DNA from: Enterococcus cecorum DSM 20682 = ATCC 43198
GTDB lineage: Bacteria; Bacillota; Bacilli; Lactobacillales; Enterococcaceae
Reading direction: 5' to 3'
DNA length: 64,000 bases
NCBI RefSeq assembly: GCF_000407565.1
Contig: NZ_ASWI01000006.1
Location: 1 to 64,000 of the forward strand
The notes beneath the pieces are model-generated. The model did no database searches. It was not told the DNA's origin and saw only the letters and a program-made list of their open reading frames with translations. The translations under genes were made by a program, and so were the position numbers. Position 1 is the first letter of the stretch. The number at the start of each line of letters is the position of its first letter. Shown here piece by piece: positions 44,329-55,089 of the stretch.

Positions 44329-44781
44329 ATGGCAAGAGAAATGAAAGCACTAAAATTTTTATTTAGAAATGGTGAAACATGGACGATTGAACGCCGTCAT
44401 ATTGGCGATTTGTGGATTAAACAAATCACTACAAGCTATGGTCGTATCAATGGTAGTGAATTTGTAGAAATCCATCCATGTGCCGGTTTCAAGATTGAAA
44501 TCTATCCTGAAGCTGATAATGTGGCAACAACGGATATCAACTTAGGCGGTCTTGAACTTGGTATGTTTGATCGCGCTTTAAAATATGAAGATATTGAAAG
44601 AATGGAAATTATCTATCGTGCTGGTACGCCAGATATTGTTTACTTCCCATATGAAGATAAAGATGGCGACGGTTTAGATAACGTACATCAATCAACAAAA
44701 GTTAGTGAAAAGAATGGTTGTCTATATATTGTTATTGATCCAACTAAAAATGTTGATGACGTTTATGGCGCAAACTTCTAA
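44329..44781 (+). CDS. Conserved-looking protein of unknown function
   Basis: 150 aa, soluble, ATG after GAAGGAG. I do not recognise the family. It contains DKDGDGLDN (about residues 108-116), which resembles an EF-hand or dockerin-type calcium loop, in an otherwise beta-rich sequence (FKIEIYPEADNVATTDINLGGLELG). No signal peptide, so calcium binding outside the cell is unlikely. It has its own promoter and a terminator; codon use looks like a well-expressed gene. Confidence 0.6.
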   Translation: MAREMKALKFLFRNGETWTIERRHIGDLWIKQITTSYGRINGSEFVEIHPCAGFKIEIYPEADNVATTDINLGGLELGMFDRALKYEDIERMEIIYRAGTPDIVYFPYEDKDGDGLDNVHQSTKVSEKNGCLYIVIDPTKNVDDVYGANF

Positions 44782-44793
44782 TAGTTTTTTAAA

Positions 44794-44821
44794 AGAGGGG
44801 GCAAGTACTCCTCTTTTTTTT
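44794..44821 (+). terminator. Terminator after the 150-aa protein gene
   Basis: AAAAGAGG pairs with CCTCTTTT, followed by more T. Confidence 0.75.
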
Positions 44822-44906
44822 GTGCGAACAAGGATTCTTGGACTAGACAATTCAATAAAAAATTGGTTAAATGGAATCGTTACTTCTTTTAGAAAGGATG
44901 AAGCAT

Positions 44907-45635
44907 TTGAAGAAAAAACACAGTCTAGGTGCAACGATTCTTCTAATCATTATTGTAGGAATATGGTATGTCTTTTTTGACCAACCAAGTCAAACCACAT
45001 CTAATAATCATCAAGTGGAAGTTACGCAAACGACCAAAGCCCAAAATATTGATAATACGGATCAAATTCCTATCTTTAGTGGGGAAATGGTACTGCAAGT
45101 CAATCACAATCAGCCGACTTTTAGCAAAGCAGACTTGTCCTTAAAAAATGGGAGTTGGCAAACTTTTAGTGATTTGGACCGGTTAAATCGTGTTGGTGTG
45201 GCCAATGCGATGTTAGGAAAAGATTTACTGCCTCATGAAAAACGTGGCGACATCTCAAAAGTGTATCCAACCGGTTGGAAGCAAAAGAAAATGAGTAATG
45301 GTGAGTTTCTTTATAATCGCTCCCATTTAATCGCCCATCAATTAACGGGTGAGGATGCCAACTGGAAGAATTTATTTACTGGCACAGAGTTAATGAATCA
45401 AGAGTATATGACGATTTATGAACAGCAGGTAGCCAGCTATGTGAAGAATACTGGCAATCATGTTCGCTATCAAGTGAAGCCTATTTTTGTTGGCGATGAA
45501 CTTGTTTGTCGAGGCGTAGAAATGCAAGCGAAGAGCATTGAAACAGATGAAATTAGCTATCATGTCTTTATCTATAATGCTGAAAAAGGCTATGAAATTA
45601 ATTATTTGACCGGCGTGGCTAAGAAAGCCTCTTAA
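44907..45635 (+). CDS. Membrane-anchored DNA/RNA non-specific endonuclease (EndA-like)
   Basis: About 242 aa. The TTG at 44907 is nine bases after AAAGG; the ATG at 44898 directly touches that site and is less likely. One N-terminal anchor helix (LGATILLIIIVGIWYVFF) puts the nuclease outside. The Endonuclease_NS core is present: the DRGH-like motif reads NRSHLIAHQLTG and the metal Asn is in ANWKNLFTGTELMNQ. Streptococcal EndA degrades one strand during DNA uptake; nutrient or defence roles are also possible. Confidence 0.8.
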   Translation: MKKKHSLGATILLIIIVGIWYVFFDQPSQTTSNNHQVEVTQTTKAQNIDNTDQIPIFSGEMVLQVNHNQPTFSKADLSLKNGSWQTFSDLDRLNRVGVANAMLGKDLLPHEKRGDISKVYPTGWKQKKMSNGEFLYNRSHLIAHQLTGEDANWKNLFTGTELMNQEYMTIYEQQVASYVKNTGNHVRYQVKPIFVGDELVCRGVEMQAKSIETDEISYHVFIYNAEKGYEINYLTGVAKKAS

Positions 45636-45763
45636 AATTTCGAGCGTCAAGTAAAATTACTTAACATTTTTTTAGAAAAAGACTAGCATTCTTTCTTTAA
45701 ACATGGTATGATAATTCAGTCTGAGAGATTTCTTAGAGTATTCAAGTACGAGGAGGGAATAAC

Positions 45764-45913
45764 ATGCGCGTAAACATTACTTTAGAATGTACTTCATGTA
45801 AAGAACGTAACTACTTAACAAGCAAAAATAAACGTAACAATCCAGATCGTTTAGAAAAGCAAAAATATTGCCCACGTGAAAGAAAAGTTACTTTACACCG
45901 TGAAACAAAATAA
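45764..45913 (+). CDS. rpmG: 50S ribosomal protein L33
   Basis: 49 aa ([19 protein letters not shown] to LHRETK), ATG after GAGGAGG. The first Cys pair (CTSC) is present but the second is reduced to YCPRE, the form with a broken zinc ribbon that enterococci and lactobacilli carry. It is one of the small genes easy to miss. Confidence 0.95.
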   Translation: MRVNITLECTSCKERNYLTSKNKRNNPDRLEKQKYCPRERKVTLHRETK

Positions 45914-45920
45914 TTGAAGT

Positions 45921-45956
45921 AAGCTGGGATGGGTTAAACCATTCTAGCTTTTTTTC
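45921..45956 (+). terminator. Terminator of rpmG
   Basis: AAGCTGGGATGG pairs with CCATTCTAGCTT (two G-U pairs), followed by seven T. Confidence 0.85.
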
Positions 45957-45996
45957 TTTTTTAAGGGTATGATAAGCACAAAAGGTTGGTGAACAA

Positions 45997-46536
45997 ATGG
46001 AAAAGAAAGCCTTAAGACAACAAGTATTGCAGCGTTTAAGTCAATTAAGGGAGTGCACGACTGAAAAAAAACAACGTCAAGCAGCGATTTATCAAGAACT
46101 ATTTGCTCATCCTAAATGGCAAGCAGCTACTTGTATTGGCATGATTCGCTCAACGGATTTAGAATTAGATACCAAACCTATCATGCAACAAGCTTTTCTA
46201 GAAGGAAAAAAAGTAGTCGTACCAAAAAGTTTGGCAAATCACCAAATGATTTTTTATCAAGTAACTGAAAAGACAGACTACTACGTGACAAAATTTGGGG
46301 TAGAAGAACCGCATAGTAGTCATGAAGTTACAGCTGAACAAATTGATTTATTAATTGTACCGGGAGTCGTCTTTCGTAAAGATGGTTATCGGATTGGCTA
46401 TGGTGGAGGTTATTTTGATTGTTACTTAGCAAATTACCCTCATGATACATTGAGCTTAGTATTTAAAGAGCAGCTTAATGAAAATTGGCAGGCAGATGAT
46501 TATGATGTGCCAGTTAGTGAACTCATTATAGGTTGA
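45997..46536 (+). CDS. 5-formyltetrahydrofolate cyclo-ligase
   Basis: 179 aa. It converts 5-formyl-THF to methenyl-THF with ATP. Family motifs are the N-terminal KKALRQQVLQRL, the central VVPKS and the glycine motif RIGYGGGYFDCYL. It starts a run of tightly spaced genes (rhomboid, yqgQ, glcK, rhodanese-like), the same order as around yqgN-yqgP-yqgQ-glcK in Bacillus. Confidence 0.92.
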   Translation: MEKKALRQQVLQRLSQLRECTTEKKQRQAAIYQELFAHPKWQAATCIGMIRSTDLELDTKPIMQQAFLEGKKVVVPKSLANHQMIFYQVTEKTDYYVTKFGVEEPHSSHEVTAEQIDLLIVPGVVFRKDGYRIGYGGGYFDCYLANYPHDTLSLVFKEQLNENWQADDYDVPVSELIIG

Positions 46537-46547
46537 GAGGTGAAGAA

Positions 46548-47216
46548 ATGTTAGAAAAATATAAAAACGGTCCTTTTATTACTTACACCTTATTTGCGAT
46601 TCAAGTAGTCGTATTCTTATTGGAGTACCTTTTACCAGTGAAGCAATTAGGTAGCATGTATGGTCCACTTGTTGCCTACTTACATGAATATTGGCGTTTT
46701 GTTACCCCAATTTTTATTCACTATGGCTTGATGCACATTGTCTTTAATTCAGTGGTTTTATATTATATGGGACAACAGCTTGAAGCGATTTATGGGCATT
46801 GGCGTTTCCTAGCCATTTATTTATTGAGCGGGATTTTAGGTAATATGACGAGTTTTGCCTTTAATCAGGTAAACGTCTCATCTGCTGGGGCTTCTACTGC
46901 TTTATTTGGGGTATTTGGGGCATTTGTGGCGATGGGCATGCACTTTAAGCACTATCCTGGCTTTAAAGAACTAACGCAACAATATTTAATTTTAATCGGA
47001 ATCAATCTTGCATTTGGCTTAGTAGGAAACGGCATTGATATCTTTGGACACATTGGCGGGGTGCTAGGAGGCTTCGTTTTAGGGCAAACGATTGCGGTGC
47101 CTTATCAAAAAGACAGCTATCGAAAATCTATACAAGTATTATTTGGTTTAATTTTTGTCTTTTTATGCATTTTTTGCTTATTATATGGTTTCAAAAAATA
47201 TCAATTGCTAGTATAA
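46548..47216 (+). CDS. Rhomboid-family intramembrane serine protease
   Basis: 222 aa from the ATG at 46548 behind GAGAGGTGA; an in-frame start at 46533 overlaps the previous gene. Six to seven membrane helices. Catalytic Ser116 (SSAGASTALFG) and His168 (FGHIGGVLGG) are present, and the H-x-x-x-N-like segment HYGLMHIVFNS fits. It lacks the large extra domain of Bacillus GluP. Confidence 0.9.
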   Translation: MLEKYKNGPFITYTLFAIQVVVFLLEYLLPVKQLGSMYGPLVAYLHEYWRFVTPIFIHYGLMHIVFNSVVLYYMGQQLEAIYGHWRFLAIYLLSGILGNMTSFAFNQVNVSSAGASTALFGVFGAFVAMGMHFKHYPGFKELTQQYLILIGINLAFGLVGNGIDIFGHIGGVLGGFVLGQTIAVPYQKDSYRKSIQVLFGLIFVFLCIFCLLYGFKKYQLLV

Positions 47217-47235
47217 TGGAAAGGTAGTGTGTCAG

Positions 47236-47460
47236 GTGAAAACTTTGTATGATGTGCAACAGTTGCTTAAACAGTTTGGCATTTATGTCTATGTAGGTAA
47301 GCGGATTTATGATATCGAGTTAATGAGCATGGAAGTGAAACAGTTATTTGACAGCCATCTGATTGACAAGGAAACTTATCTGACTGCATGGGCGATATTA
47401 AAACGCGAACACACACTTGAGGAAAGTAGAGGAGATGAATTTAAATGGCCAAAAAAATAA
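47236..47460 (+). CDS. yqgQ: YqgQ family (DUF910) small protein
   Basis: 74 aa from the GTG at 47236 (MKTLYDVQQLLKQFG), the start shared with Bacillus YqgQ and 11 bases after AAAGG; the GTG at 47227 is too close to that site. It overlaps glcK by 16 bases. It is thought to bind single-stranded nucleic acid; its role is unknown. Confidence 0.85.
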   Translation: MKTLYDVQQLLKQFGIYVYVGKRIYDIELMSMEVKQLFDSHLIDKETYLTAWAILKREHTLEESRGDEFKWPKK

Positions 47461-48425
47461 TCGGGATTGACCTAGGTGGTACCACGGTTAAATTTGCAAT
47501 TTTAACATTAACAGGGGAAATCCAACAAAAATGGAGTATCCCAACGAATATCTTGGACGAAGGTAGCCATATCGTACCAGATATTATTGAATCAATTAAT
47601 CATCATTTATCTTTATATGACTTAAAACCAAGTGACTTTATCGGTATCGGTATGGGGACTCCAGGTAGCGTTGATCGTGAAGCTGGTACGGTCATCGGTG
47701 CTTACAACTTAAACTGGAAAGCATTACAACCAGTTCGTGAACAAATCGAAAAAGGAACTGGCATTAAGTTTACTTTAGATAATGATGCCAATGTTGCGGC
47801 TTTAGGTGAACGTTGGCAAGGTGCCGGTGATAATAATCCAGATGTTGTGTTCGTCACACTAGGAACAGGTGTTGGCGGCGGTGTGATTATGGATGGCAAT
47901 CTATTACACGGAAAAGCTGGTTGTGCTGGCGAAATCGGCCACGTAACAGTTGATCCACACGGCTTTGAATGTACTTGTGGTAAGAAAGGTTGTCTAGAAA
48001 CAGTTTCATCTGCTACAGGTGTTGTTCGTGTTGCACGTAAATTAGCTGAAGAATATGCTGGTGATTCAGAATTAAAACGTCGCTTGGATGATGGCCAAGA
48101 TATCACAAGTAAGGATGTCTTTGAATTAGCCAACGATAATGATCCATTAGCCTTAAAAGTAGTGGACCAAGTTTGTTACTATCTTGGTTTAGCTTTGGGT
48201 AATATCGGAAATACACTTAATCCAGCAAGCATCGTGATTGGCGGCGGCGTTTCAGCAGCTGGTGAATTTTTACGCAGTCGTGTTGAAAAATACTTCCGTG
48301 AATTTTCTTTCCCACAAGTACGTCAAAGTACAGAAATTAAATTAGCGCAATTGGGTAATGATGCTGGTGTAATTGGCGCTGCATCTTTAGCCTTACAATT
48401 TATTGAAAGTGTGAAAGAGGTCTAA
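47445..48425 (+). CDS. glcK: ROK-family glucokinase
   Basis: 326 aa. ATP-binding GIDLGGTTVKFAI, sugar residues in LDNDANVAALGE and EIGHVTVDP, and the zinc motif CTCGKKGCLE. It phosphorylates free glucose, for example that released from disaccharides. It is coupled to yqgQ by overlap and to the rhodanese-like gene by a 3-base gap. Confidence 0.95.
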   Translation: MAKKIIGIDLGGTTVKFAILTLTGEIQQKWSIPTNILDEGSHIVPDIIESINHHLSLYDLKPSDFIGIGMGTPGSVDREAGTVIGAYNLNWKALQPVREQIEKGTGIKFTLDNDANVAALGERWQGAGDNNPDVVFVTLGTGVGGGVIMDGNLLHGKAGCAGEIGHVTVDPHGFECTCGKKGCLETVSSATGVVRVARKLAEEYAGDSELKRRLDDGQDITSKDVFELANDNDPLALKVVDQVCYYLGLALGNIGNTLNPASIVIGGGVSAAGEFLRSRVEKYFREFSFPQVRQSTEIKLAQLGNDAGVIGAASLALQFIESVKEV

Positions 48426-48428
48426 TCA

Positions 48429-48830
48429 ATGTCAGTTTTATTTTGGGTAAATATCATATTACTTGCTATCTTAATAGCGTTGATTTTGAATTGGGCGTAC
48501 TATAAATATATGGCACGTCGATTCGCAACAGTATTAGAAGAAGATGAATTTAAAGAAGGAATGCGTAAAGCACAAATTATTGATGTACGCGAAAAAAATG
48601 AATTTGATAGCGGACATATTTTAGGTGCGCGTAGTATTCCTTATCCAATGTTGATGCAATCTTTGGCTAGCATTCGTAAAGACCAACCTGTATATCTTTA
48701 TGACACCCGTACAGCTTTAAGTACCCGAGCTGCTAAAAAATTACGCAAAAACGGCTACAACAATATCTTTATTTTAAAAGACGGTTTTGAAGGCTGGACA
48801 GGCAAAACTAAAGGAAAGAAATACGAATAA
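48429..48830 (+). CDS. Membrane-anchored rhodanese-like protein lacking catalytic Cys
   Basis: 133 aa. An N-terminal membrane helix (FWVNIILLAILIALILNWAYY) is followed by a rhodanese domain (IIDVREKNEFDSGHILGARSIPY). The usual active-site loop starting with Cys reads YDTRTALS, so sulphur transfer is improbable and a binding or structural role is likely. It follows glcK as yqgS-region genes do in relatives. Confidence 0.85.
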   Translation: MSVLFWVNIILLAILIALILNWAYYKYMARRFATVLEEDEFKEGMRKAQIIDVREKNEFDSGHILGARSIPYPMLMQSLASIRKDQPVYLYDTRTALSTRAAKKLRKNGYNNIFILKDGFEGWTGKTKGKKYE

Positions 48831-48835
48831 AAAAA

Positions 48836-48869
48836 GACGGTTTGTCGTAAATGACAAACCGCTTTTTTT
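48836..48869. terminator. Bidirectional terminator downstream of the rhodanese-like gene
   Basis: CGGTTTGTC pairs with GACAAACCG, with seven T on the plus side and a T-run on the minus side too. It can end the glcK unit and any minus-strand transcript from the DUF3042-like gene. Confidence 0.85.
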
Positions 48870-48993
48870 AGAGATTATCGATCGCCTCAGACGGTGTTCG
48901 AAGGATAGCTACCTCGCATCTAAGCCGGCCTGTCTAGGAAAATCTTTAAACATGATGGATTTTCCTGCCATTCCGGATAAATTTAGCTTTCTC

Positions 48994-49118
48994 GGTATCA
49001 ATCAACTAAATACTCGGAAAATTCACCCTCCTGCTTAAGAAAATCTCCTTTCATCCGATTTTCTTAGCAGTAGGTAACACATGAATTTTCTCGTATTTGA
49101 CCAAGTTGATTGATAACC
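48994..49118. repeat. 125-nt near-perfect inverted repeat (possible structured RNA)
   Basis: Nested arms: GGTATCAATCAACT (48994-49007) with AGTTGATTGATAACC (49104-49118), AAATAC with GTATTT, GAAAATTCA (49017-49025) with TGAATTTTC (49082-49090), and CTGCT-AAGAAAATC (49031-49045) with GATTTTCTTAGCAG (49057-49070). A second hairpin AGGAAAATC/GATTTTCCT lies at 48936-48966. No ORF explains it. The remainder of 48870-49153 has no other clear feature. Confidence 0.8.
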
Positions 49119-49153
49119 TTTTGCTTGTAGCTGGTCGCCCCTTCTTACAACCT

Positions 49154-49321
49154 TTATCGTGCAAAGCTTTTTCGGTGTGCGCGACGTCGTTTTTCTTCTA
49201 ATTCTTTTTCCTTTTCTTCCATTGGTTCAATATAAACTTTTTTCACCAATTTCGCAGTACCTAATGCAGCTAAAACAGTTGCTGCAGTACCTGTTAAAAA
49301 TCCACTAAAAAATTTTTTCAT
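49154..49321 (-). CDS. Small membrane-associated protein, DUF3042-like
   Basis: 55 aa, too short for most gene finders. Start ATG at 49321 with GAGGTGATTGCA just upstream. One N-terminal hydrophobic segment (FFSGFLTGTAATVLAALGTA) is followed by KKVYIEPMEEKEKELEEKRRR, a charged helix. Pattern and length fit the DUF3042 family of Lactobacillales. Function unknown. Divergent from galK. Confidence 0.8.
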   Translation of the reverse strand: MKKFFSGFLTGTAATVLAALGTAKLVKKVYIEPMEEKEKELEEKRRRAHRKSFAR

Positions 49322-49438
49322 TGCAATCACCTCATTTATTTCCTAGCTCTATTATAACAAAAGATAATATATAACTCCATTTATATCTCATGAATTTAAC
49401 AAAAAATGAAAGCCTTTAATTTTTTTGATAGAAAGCTA

Positions 49439-49479
49439 TTGAAAATATTTAGTAAATAAACTATAATAAATTTACTAAA
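49439..49479 (+). promoter_or_regulatory. gal promoter and probable GalR operator
   Basis: TTGAAA (49439-49444), a 17-base spacer, TATAAT (49462-49467). An inverted repeat TTTAGTAAA (49448-49456) and TTTACTAAA (49471-49479) brackets the -10. It fits a LacI-family operator, most likely for the galR product encoded at the end of the operon. Confidence 0.75.
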
Positions 49480-49503
49480 ACTTTTATAAGTGAGGCGTTC
49501 ATA

Positions 49504-50670
49504 ATGGAAAATGAATTAAAAGCAATCTTTACTGAACAATTTGGCGTTGCACCAACTGGAAGTTACTTTGCACCAGGTCGAATTAATTTGATTGGTGAGC
49601 ATACGGACTATAATGGTGGACATGTTTTTCCAGCTTCTATTACAATCGGAACATATGGTCAAGCGCGCAAACGAGACGATCAAAAAATCCGCTTATATTC
49701 TGCCAACTTCCCAGAAAAAGGGATTATTGAATTTGAATTAGCAGATTTAAGCTATCAAAAAGTGCATGATTGGGCTAATTATCCTAAAGGGGTAGTGAAG
49801 TTCTTAATCGAAGCTGGCGGTAACATTGACTCAGGTTTTGAAATTGCCTATAACGGAAATATTCCAAACGGTGCGGGGCTTTCTTCCTCTGCATCGATTG
49901 AGTTATTAACCGGAGTCATTTTACGTGATTTATTTGATTTGCCATTTGAAATGATAGATTTAGTAAAAATTGGTAAAAAAGTTGAAAATAAATTTATCGG
50001 TGTGAATTCAGGTATTATGGATCAGTTCGCTATTGGTATGGGCAAAAAAGATCATGCCTTATTACTAGATACCAATACTTTAGAATATGAAGTGATTCCA
50101 GCAGCGTTCGGTGAATATGTAGTAGCGATTATGAACACGAATAAACGTCGAGAATTAGCAGACTCTAAATATAATGAACGTCGCGCTGAATGTGAAGAAG
50201 CTTTATCCCGTCTACAAAAGAAATTAGATATTCAATCATTGGGTGATTTAGATGAGGCAACCTTTAATGCCAATACAGATTTAATTGGGGATGAAACCTT
50301 AATCAAACGAGCAAAACATGCAGTAACTGAAAATCAAAGAACATTAAAAGCAAAAAATGCATTACAAACTGGAGATTTAGTAAAATTTGGGTTATTATTA
50401 AACCAATCACATGAATCTTTGCAATATGATTATGAAGTAACTGGGGTTGAATTAGATACTTTAGTCGCTGCGGCTCAAGCAAATCCTGATGTTTTAGGCG
50501 CGCGTATGACAGGTGCTGGTTTCGGTGGTTGCGCGATTGCTTTAGTGAAACAAAGTGCGTTTGATTCCTTTGCCGAAGAAGTCAAACATAAATATCGTGA
50601 AGTCGTTGGTTATGATGCCGATATTTATTTAGCGAAGATTGATGATGGTGCACGTAAATTAAGTAAATAA
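49504..50670 (+). CDS. galK: Galactokinase
   Basis: 388 aa GHMP kinase, first Leloir step. Sugar motif [22 protein letters not shown] loop [13 protein letters not shown], and [13 protein letters not shown] near the end. ATG after GAGGCG. It is the first gene of galKETR. Confidence 0.96.
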   Translation: MENELKAIFTEQFGVAPTGSYFAPGRINLIGEHTDYNGGHVFPASITIGTYGQARKRDDQKIRLYSANFPEKGIIEFELADLSYQKVHDWANYPKGVVKFLIEAGGNIDSGFEIAYNGNIPNGAGLSSSASIELLTGVILRDLFDLPFEMIDLVKIGKKVENKFIGVNSGIMDQFAIGMGKKDHALLLDTNTLEYEVIPAAFGEYVVAIMNTNKRRELADSKYNERRAECEEALSRLQKKLDIQSLGDLDEATFNANTDLIGDETLIKRAKHAVTENQRTLKAKNALQTGDLVKFGLLLNQSHESLQYDYEVTGVELDTLVAAAQANPDVLGARMTGAGFGGCAIALVKQSAFDSFAEEVKHKYREVVGYDADIYLAKIDDGARKLSK

Positions 50671-50688
50671 GTTAAGGGTGAAAGAATC

Positions 50689-51684
50689 ATGTCAATTTTA
50701 GTTTTAGGTGGGGCAGGCTATATCGGTTCACATGCTGTAGATCAATTAATAAATAAGGGTTATCAAGTGGTGGTTGTTGATAATTTATTAACTGGTCACC
50801 GTCAAGCTGTACACAAAGATGCTACTTTTTATGAAGGCGATATCCGTGATAAAGCATTTTTAAATCAAGTGTTTGAAAAAGAAAGTATTGATGCAGTCGT
50901 GCACTTTGCAGCTAGTTCTTTAGTTGGTGAATCGGTTGAAAATCCATTAAAATACTTTAATAACAATGTTTACGGTATGCAAATTTTACTTGAAGTGATG
51001 GAAGCACATGATGTGAAGAAAATCGTCTTCTCTTCAACAGCAGCTACATATGGTGAGCCTAAAGAAAGTCCGATTACTGAAGAAACACCAACCAATCCGA
51101 AAAATCCATATGGTGAAAGTAAGTTAATGATGGAAAAAATGATGAAATGGGCCGATAACGCTTATGGCATGAAATATGTTGCTTTGCGCTACTTTAATGT
51201 CGCTGGGGCTAAAAGTGATGCAAGTATTGGTGAAGATCATACGCCAGAAACACATTTGGTACCTATCATTTTACAAGTCGCTTTAGGTCAACGCAAAGAA
51301 TTAAAAATCTTTGGTGATGATTATCCAACACCAGATGGTACTTGTATTCGTGATTATGTACAAGTGGAAGATTTAATCGCGGCCCATATTTTAGCGCTTG
51401 AATACCTAAATGCTGGTAATGAAAGCAACTTCTTTAACCTTGGTAGTAATCAAGGATATTCAGTAAAAGAGATGTTAGAAGCTGCTCGCAAGGTAACGGG
51501 GAAAGAAATTCCTGCTACGATTGCCCCAAGAAGAGCGGGTGATCCAAGCACTTTAGTAGCATCAAGTGAAAAAGCAAAGAAAATTTTAGGCTGGCAACCA
51601 CAATACACAGATATCGAAAAAATTATTGAGACTGCGTGGAATTGGCATGTTTCCCATCCACATGGTTACGACGACAAAAAATAA
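50689..51684 (+). CDS. galE: UDP-glucose 4-epimerase
   Basis: 331 aa short-chain dehydrogenase. NAD loop [10 protein letters not shown], catalytic SSTAATYG and YxxxK ([12 protein letters not shown]), then RYFNVAGA. It interconverts UDP-galactose and UDP-glucose. It lies 18 bases after galK. Confidence 0.96.
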   Translation: MSILVLGGAGYIGSHAVDQLINKGYQVVVVDNLLTGHRQAVHKDATFYEGDIRDKAFLNQVFEKESIDAVVHFAASSLVGESVENPLKYFNNNVYGMQILLEVMEAHDVKKIVFSSTAATYGEPKESPITEETPTNPKNPYGESKLMMEKMMKWADNAYGMKYVALRYFNVAGAKSDASIGEDHTPETHLVPIILQVALGQRKELKIFGDDYPTPDGTCIRDYVQVEDLIAAHILALEYLNAGNESNFFNLGSNQGYSVKEMLEAARKVTGKEIPATIAPRRAGDPSTLVASSEKAKKILGWQPQYTDIEKIIETAWNWHVSHPHGYDDKK

Positions 51685-51692
51685 CGAGTGTT

Positions 51693-51721
51693 AAGCGATA
51701 ATCTATTTTAGGTTATCGCTT
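51693..51721 (+). terminator. Hairpin between galE and galT
   Basis: AAGCGATAA pairs with TTATCGCTT, but only a poor T-tract follows. It may be a partial terminator or a processing or stability element that lowers galTR relative to galKE. Confidence 0.5.
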
Positions 51722-51742
51722 TACTAAATAGAAGGTGAAAAG

Positions 51743-54219
<2,477 letters not shown>

Positions 54220-54225
54220 AAAATA

Positions 54226-54256
54226 AACACGTGCTTTTCATCAAGTGCGTGTTTTT
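54226..54256 (+). terminator. Terminator of the gal operon
   Basis: AACACGTGCTT pairs with AAGTGCGTGTT, followed by T residues. Confidence 0.8.
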
Positions 54257-54348
54257 CTATTTTATTGCAAAATCTAGTTCTTAGGTTTGATGACTAATGT
54301 TTGTGATATATGGTACAATTATTCTATATTGACAAGGAGTGATGAAAA

Positions 54349-55089
54349 ATGATTGAAGTGATTCATGCGGATAAGTTTTATGACCAAAAACGAGCGCTCA
54401 AAGATGTGAACCTTACAATTAAAAATGGTACGGTGTTTGGTTTGTTGGGGCATAATGGTGCGGGAAAATCCACACTAATTAAGAGTTTAGTCAGTGCCCA
54501 TGATTTAACGAATGGCAAAATTAAGGTAGATGGCCAAGAATTAACGACACATCGCCAAGAAATTAAGCAAAAAATTGGCTATGTACCTGATAGTCCTGAC
54601 CTCTTTTTACAATTAACAGCGATGGAATATTGGCGGTTAATGATTGATATATATCGCCTCAATTACCAAGATGTGGCGGCCAAAATGCAGGAATATATCC
54701 AACTTTTTTCAATGGAAGCCGACCAAAATACGTTAATTTCTAGTATGTCTCACGGAATGCGCCAAAAGGTAATTTTAATTGGTGCCTTGACATTGGATCC
54801 TGATATTTGGATATTAGACGAACCGTTGACAGGATTAGATCCTCAGTCAGCATTCGAATTAAAAGAATTGATTAAAAAACATGTAGAAAATGGTAATACA
54901 GTTATTTTTTCAACACATATCTTAGCCATTGCCCAAGAAGTTTGTGATGAATTGGCTATCCTGAAAAAAGGAGAAGTCATTTATGCCGGAACTGTGGAGG
55001 ATTTATTAGCTAGTCAACCAGGAAAAACATTAGAAGAAATCTACTTATCGATGACTGGTGAAGAAAAAGTAGGTGAGGCACATGAATAA
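54349..55089 (+). CDS. ABC exporter ATP-binding protein
   Basis: 246 aa, ATG after AAGGAGTGA. Walker A GHNGAGKST, signature SSMSHGMRQK (degenerate from LSGGQ), Walker B WILDEPLTGLDP, H-loop FSTHI. Such ATPases serve ABC-2 type exporters. The permease gene overlaps its end by eight bases. The substrate is unknown; no peptide or resistance gene lies nearby. Confidence 0.85.
   Translation: MIEVIHADKFYDQKRALKDVNLTIKNGTVFGLLGHNGAGKSTLIKSLVSAHDLTNGKIKVDGQELTTHRQEIKQKIGYVPDSPDLFLQLTAMEYWRLMIDIYRLNYQDVAAKMQEYIQLFSMEADQNTLISSMSHGMRQKVILIGALTLDPDIWILDEPLTGLDPQSAFELKELIKKHVENGNTVIFSTHILAIAQEVCDELAILKKGEVIYAGTVEDLLASQPGKTLEEIYLSMTGEEKVGEAHE

Noticed and set aside
48870-49153. tmRNA, RNase P RNA, SRP RNA or 6S RNA
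   Set aside because: None of the conserved sequence blocks I know for these RNAs can be found, and the stem lacks the large central bubble of 6S.
49405-49420. Catabolite-responsive element (cre) upstream of galK
   Set aside because: TGAAAGCCTTTAAT fits TGWAANCGNTNWCA at too few fixed positions.
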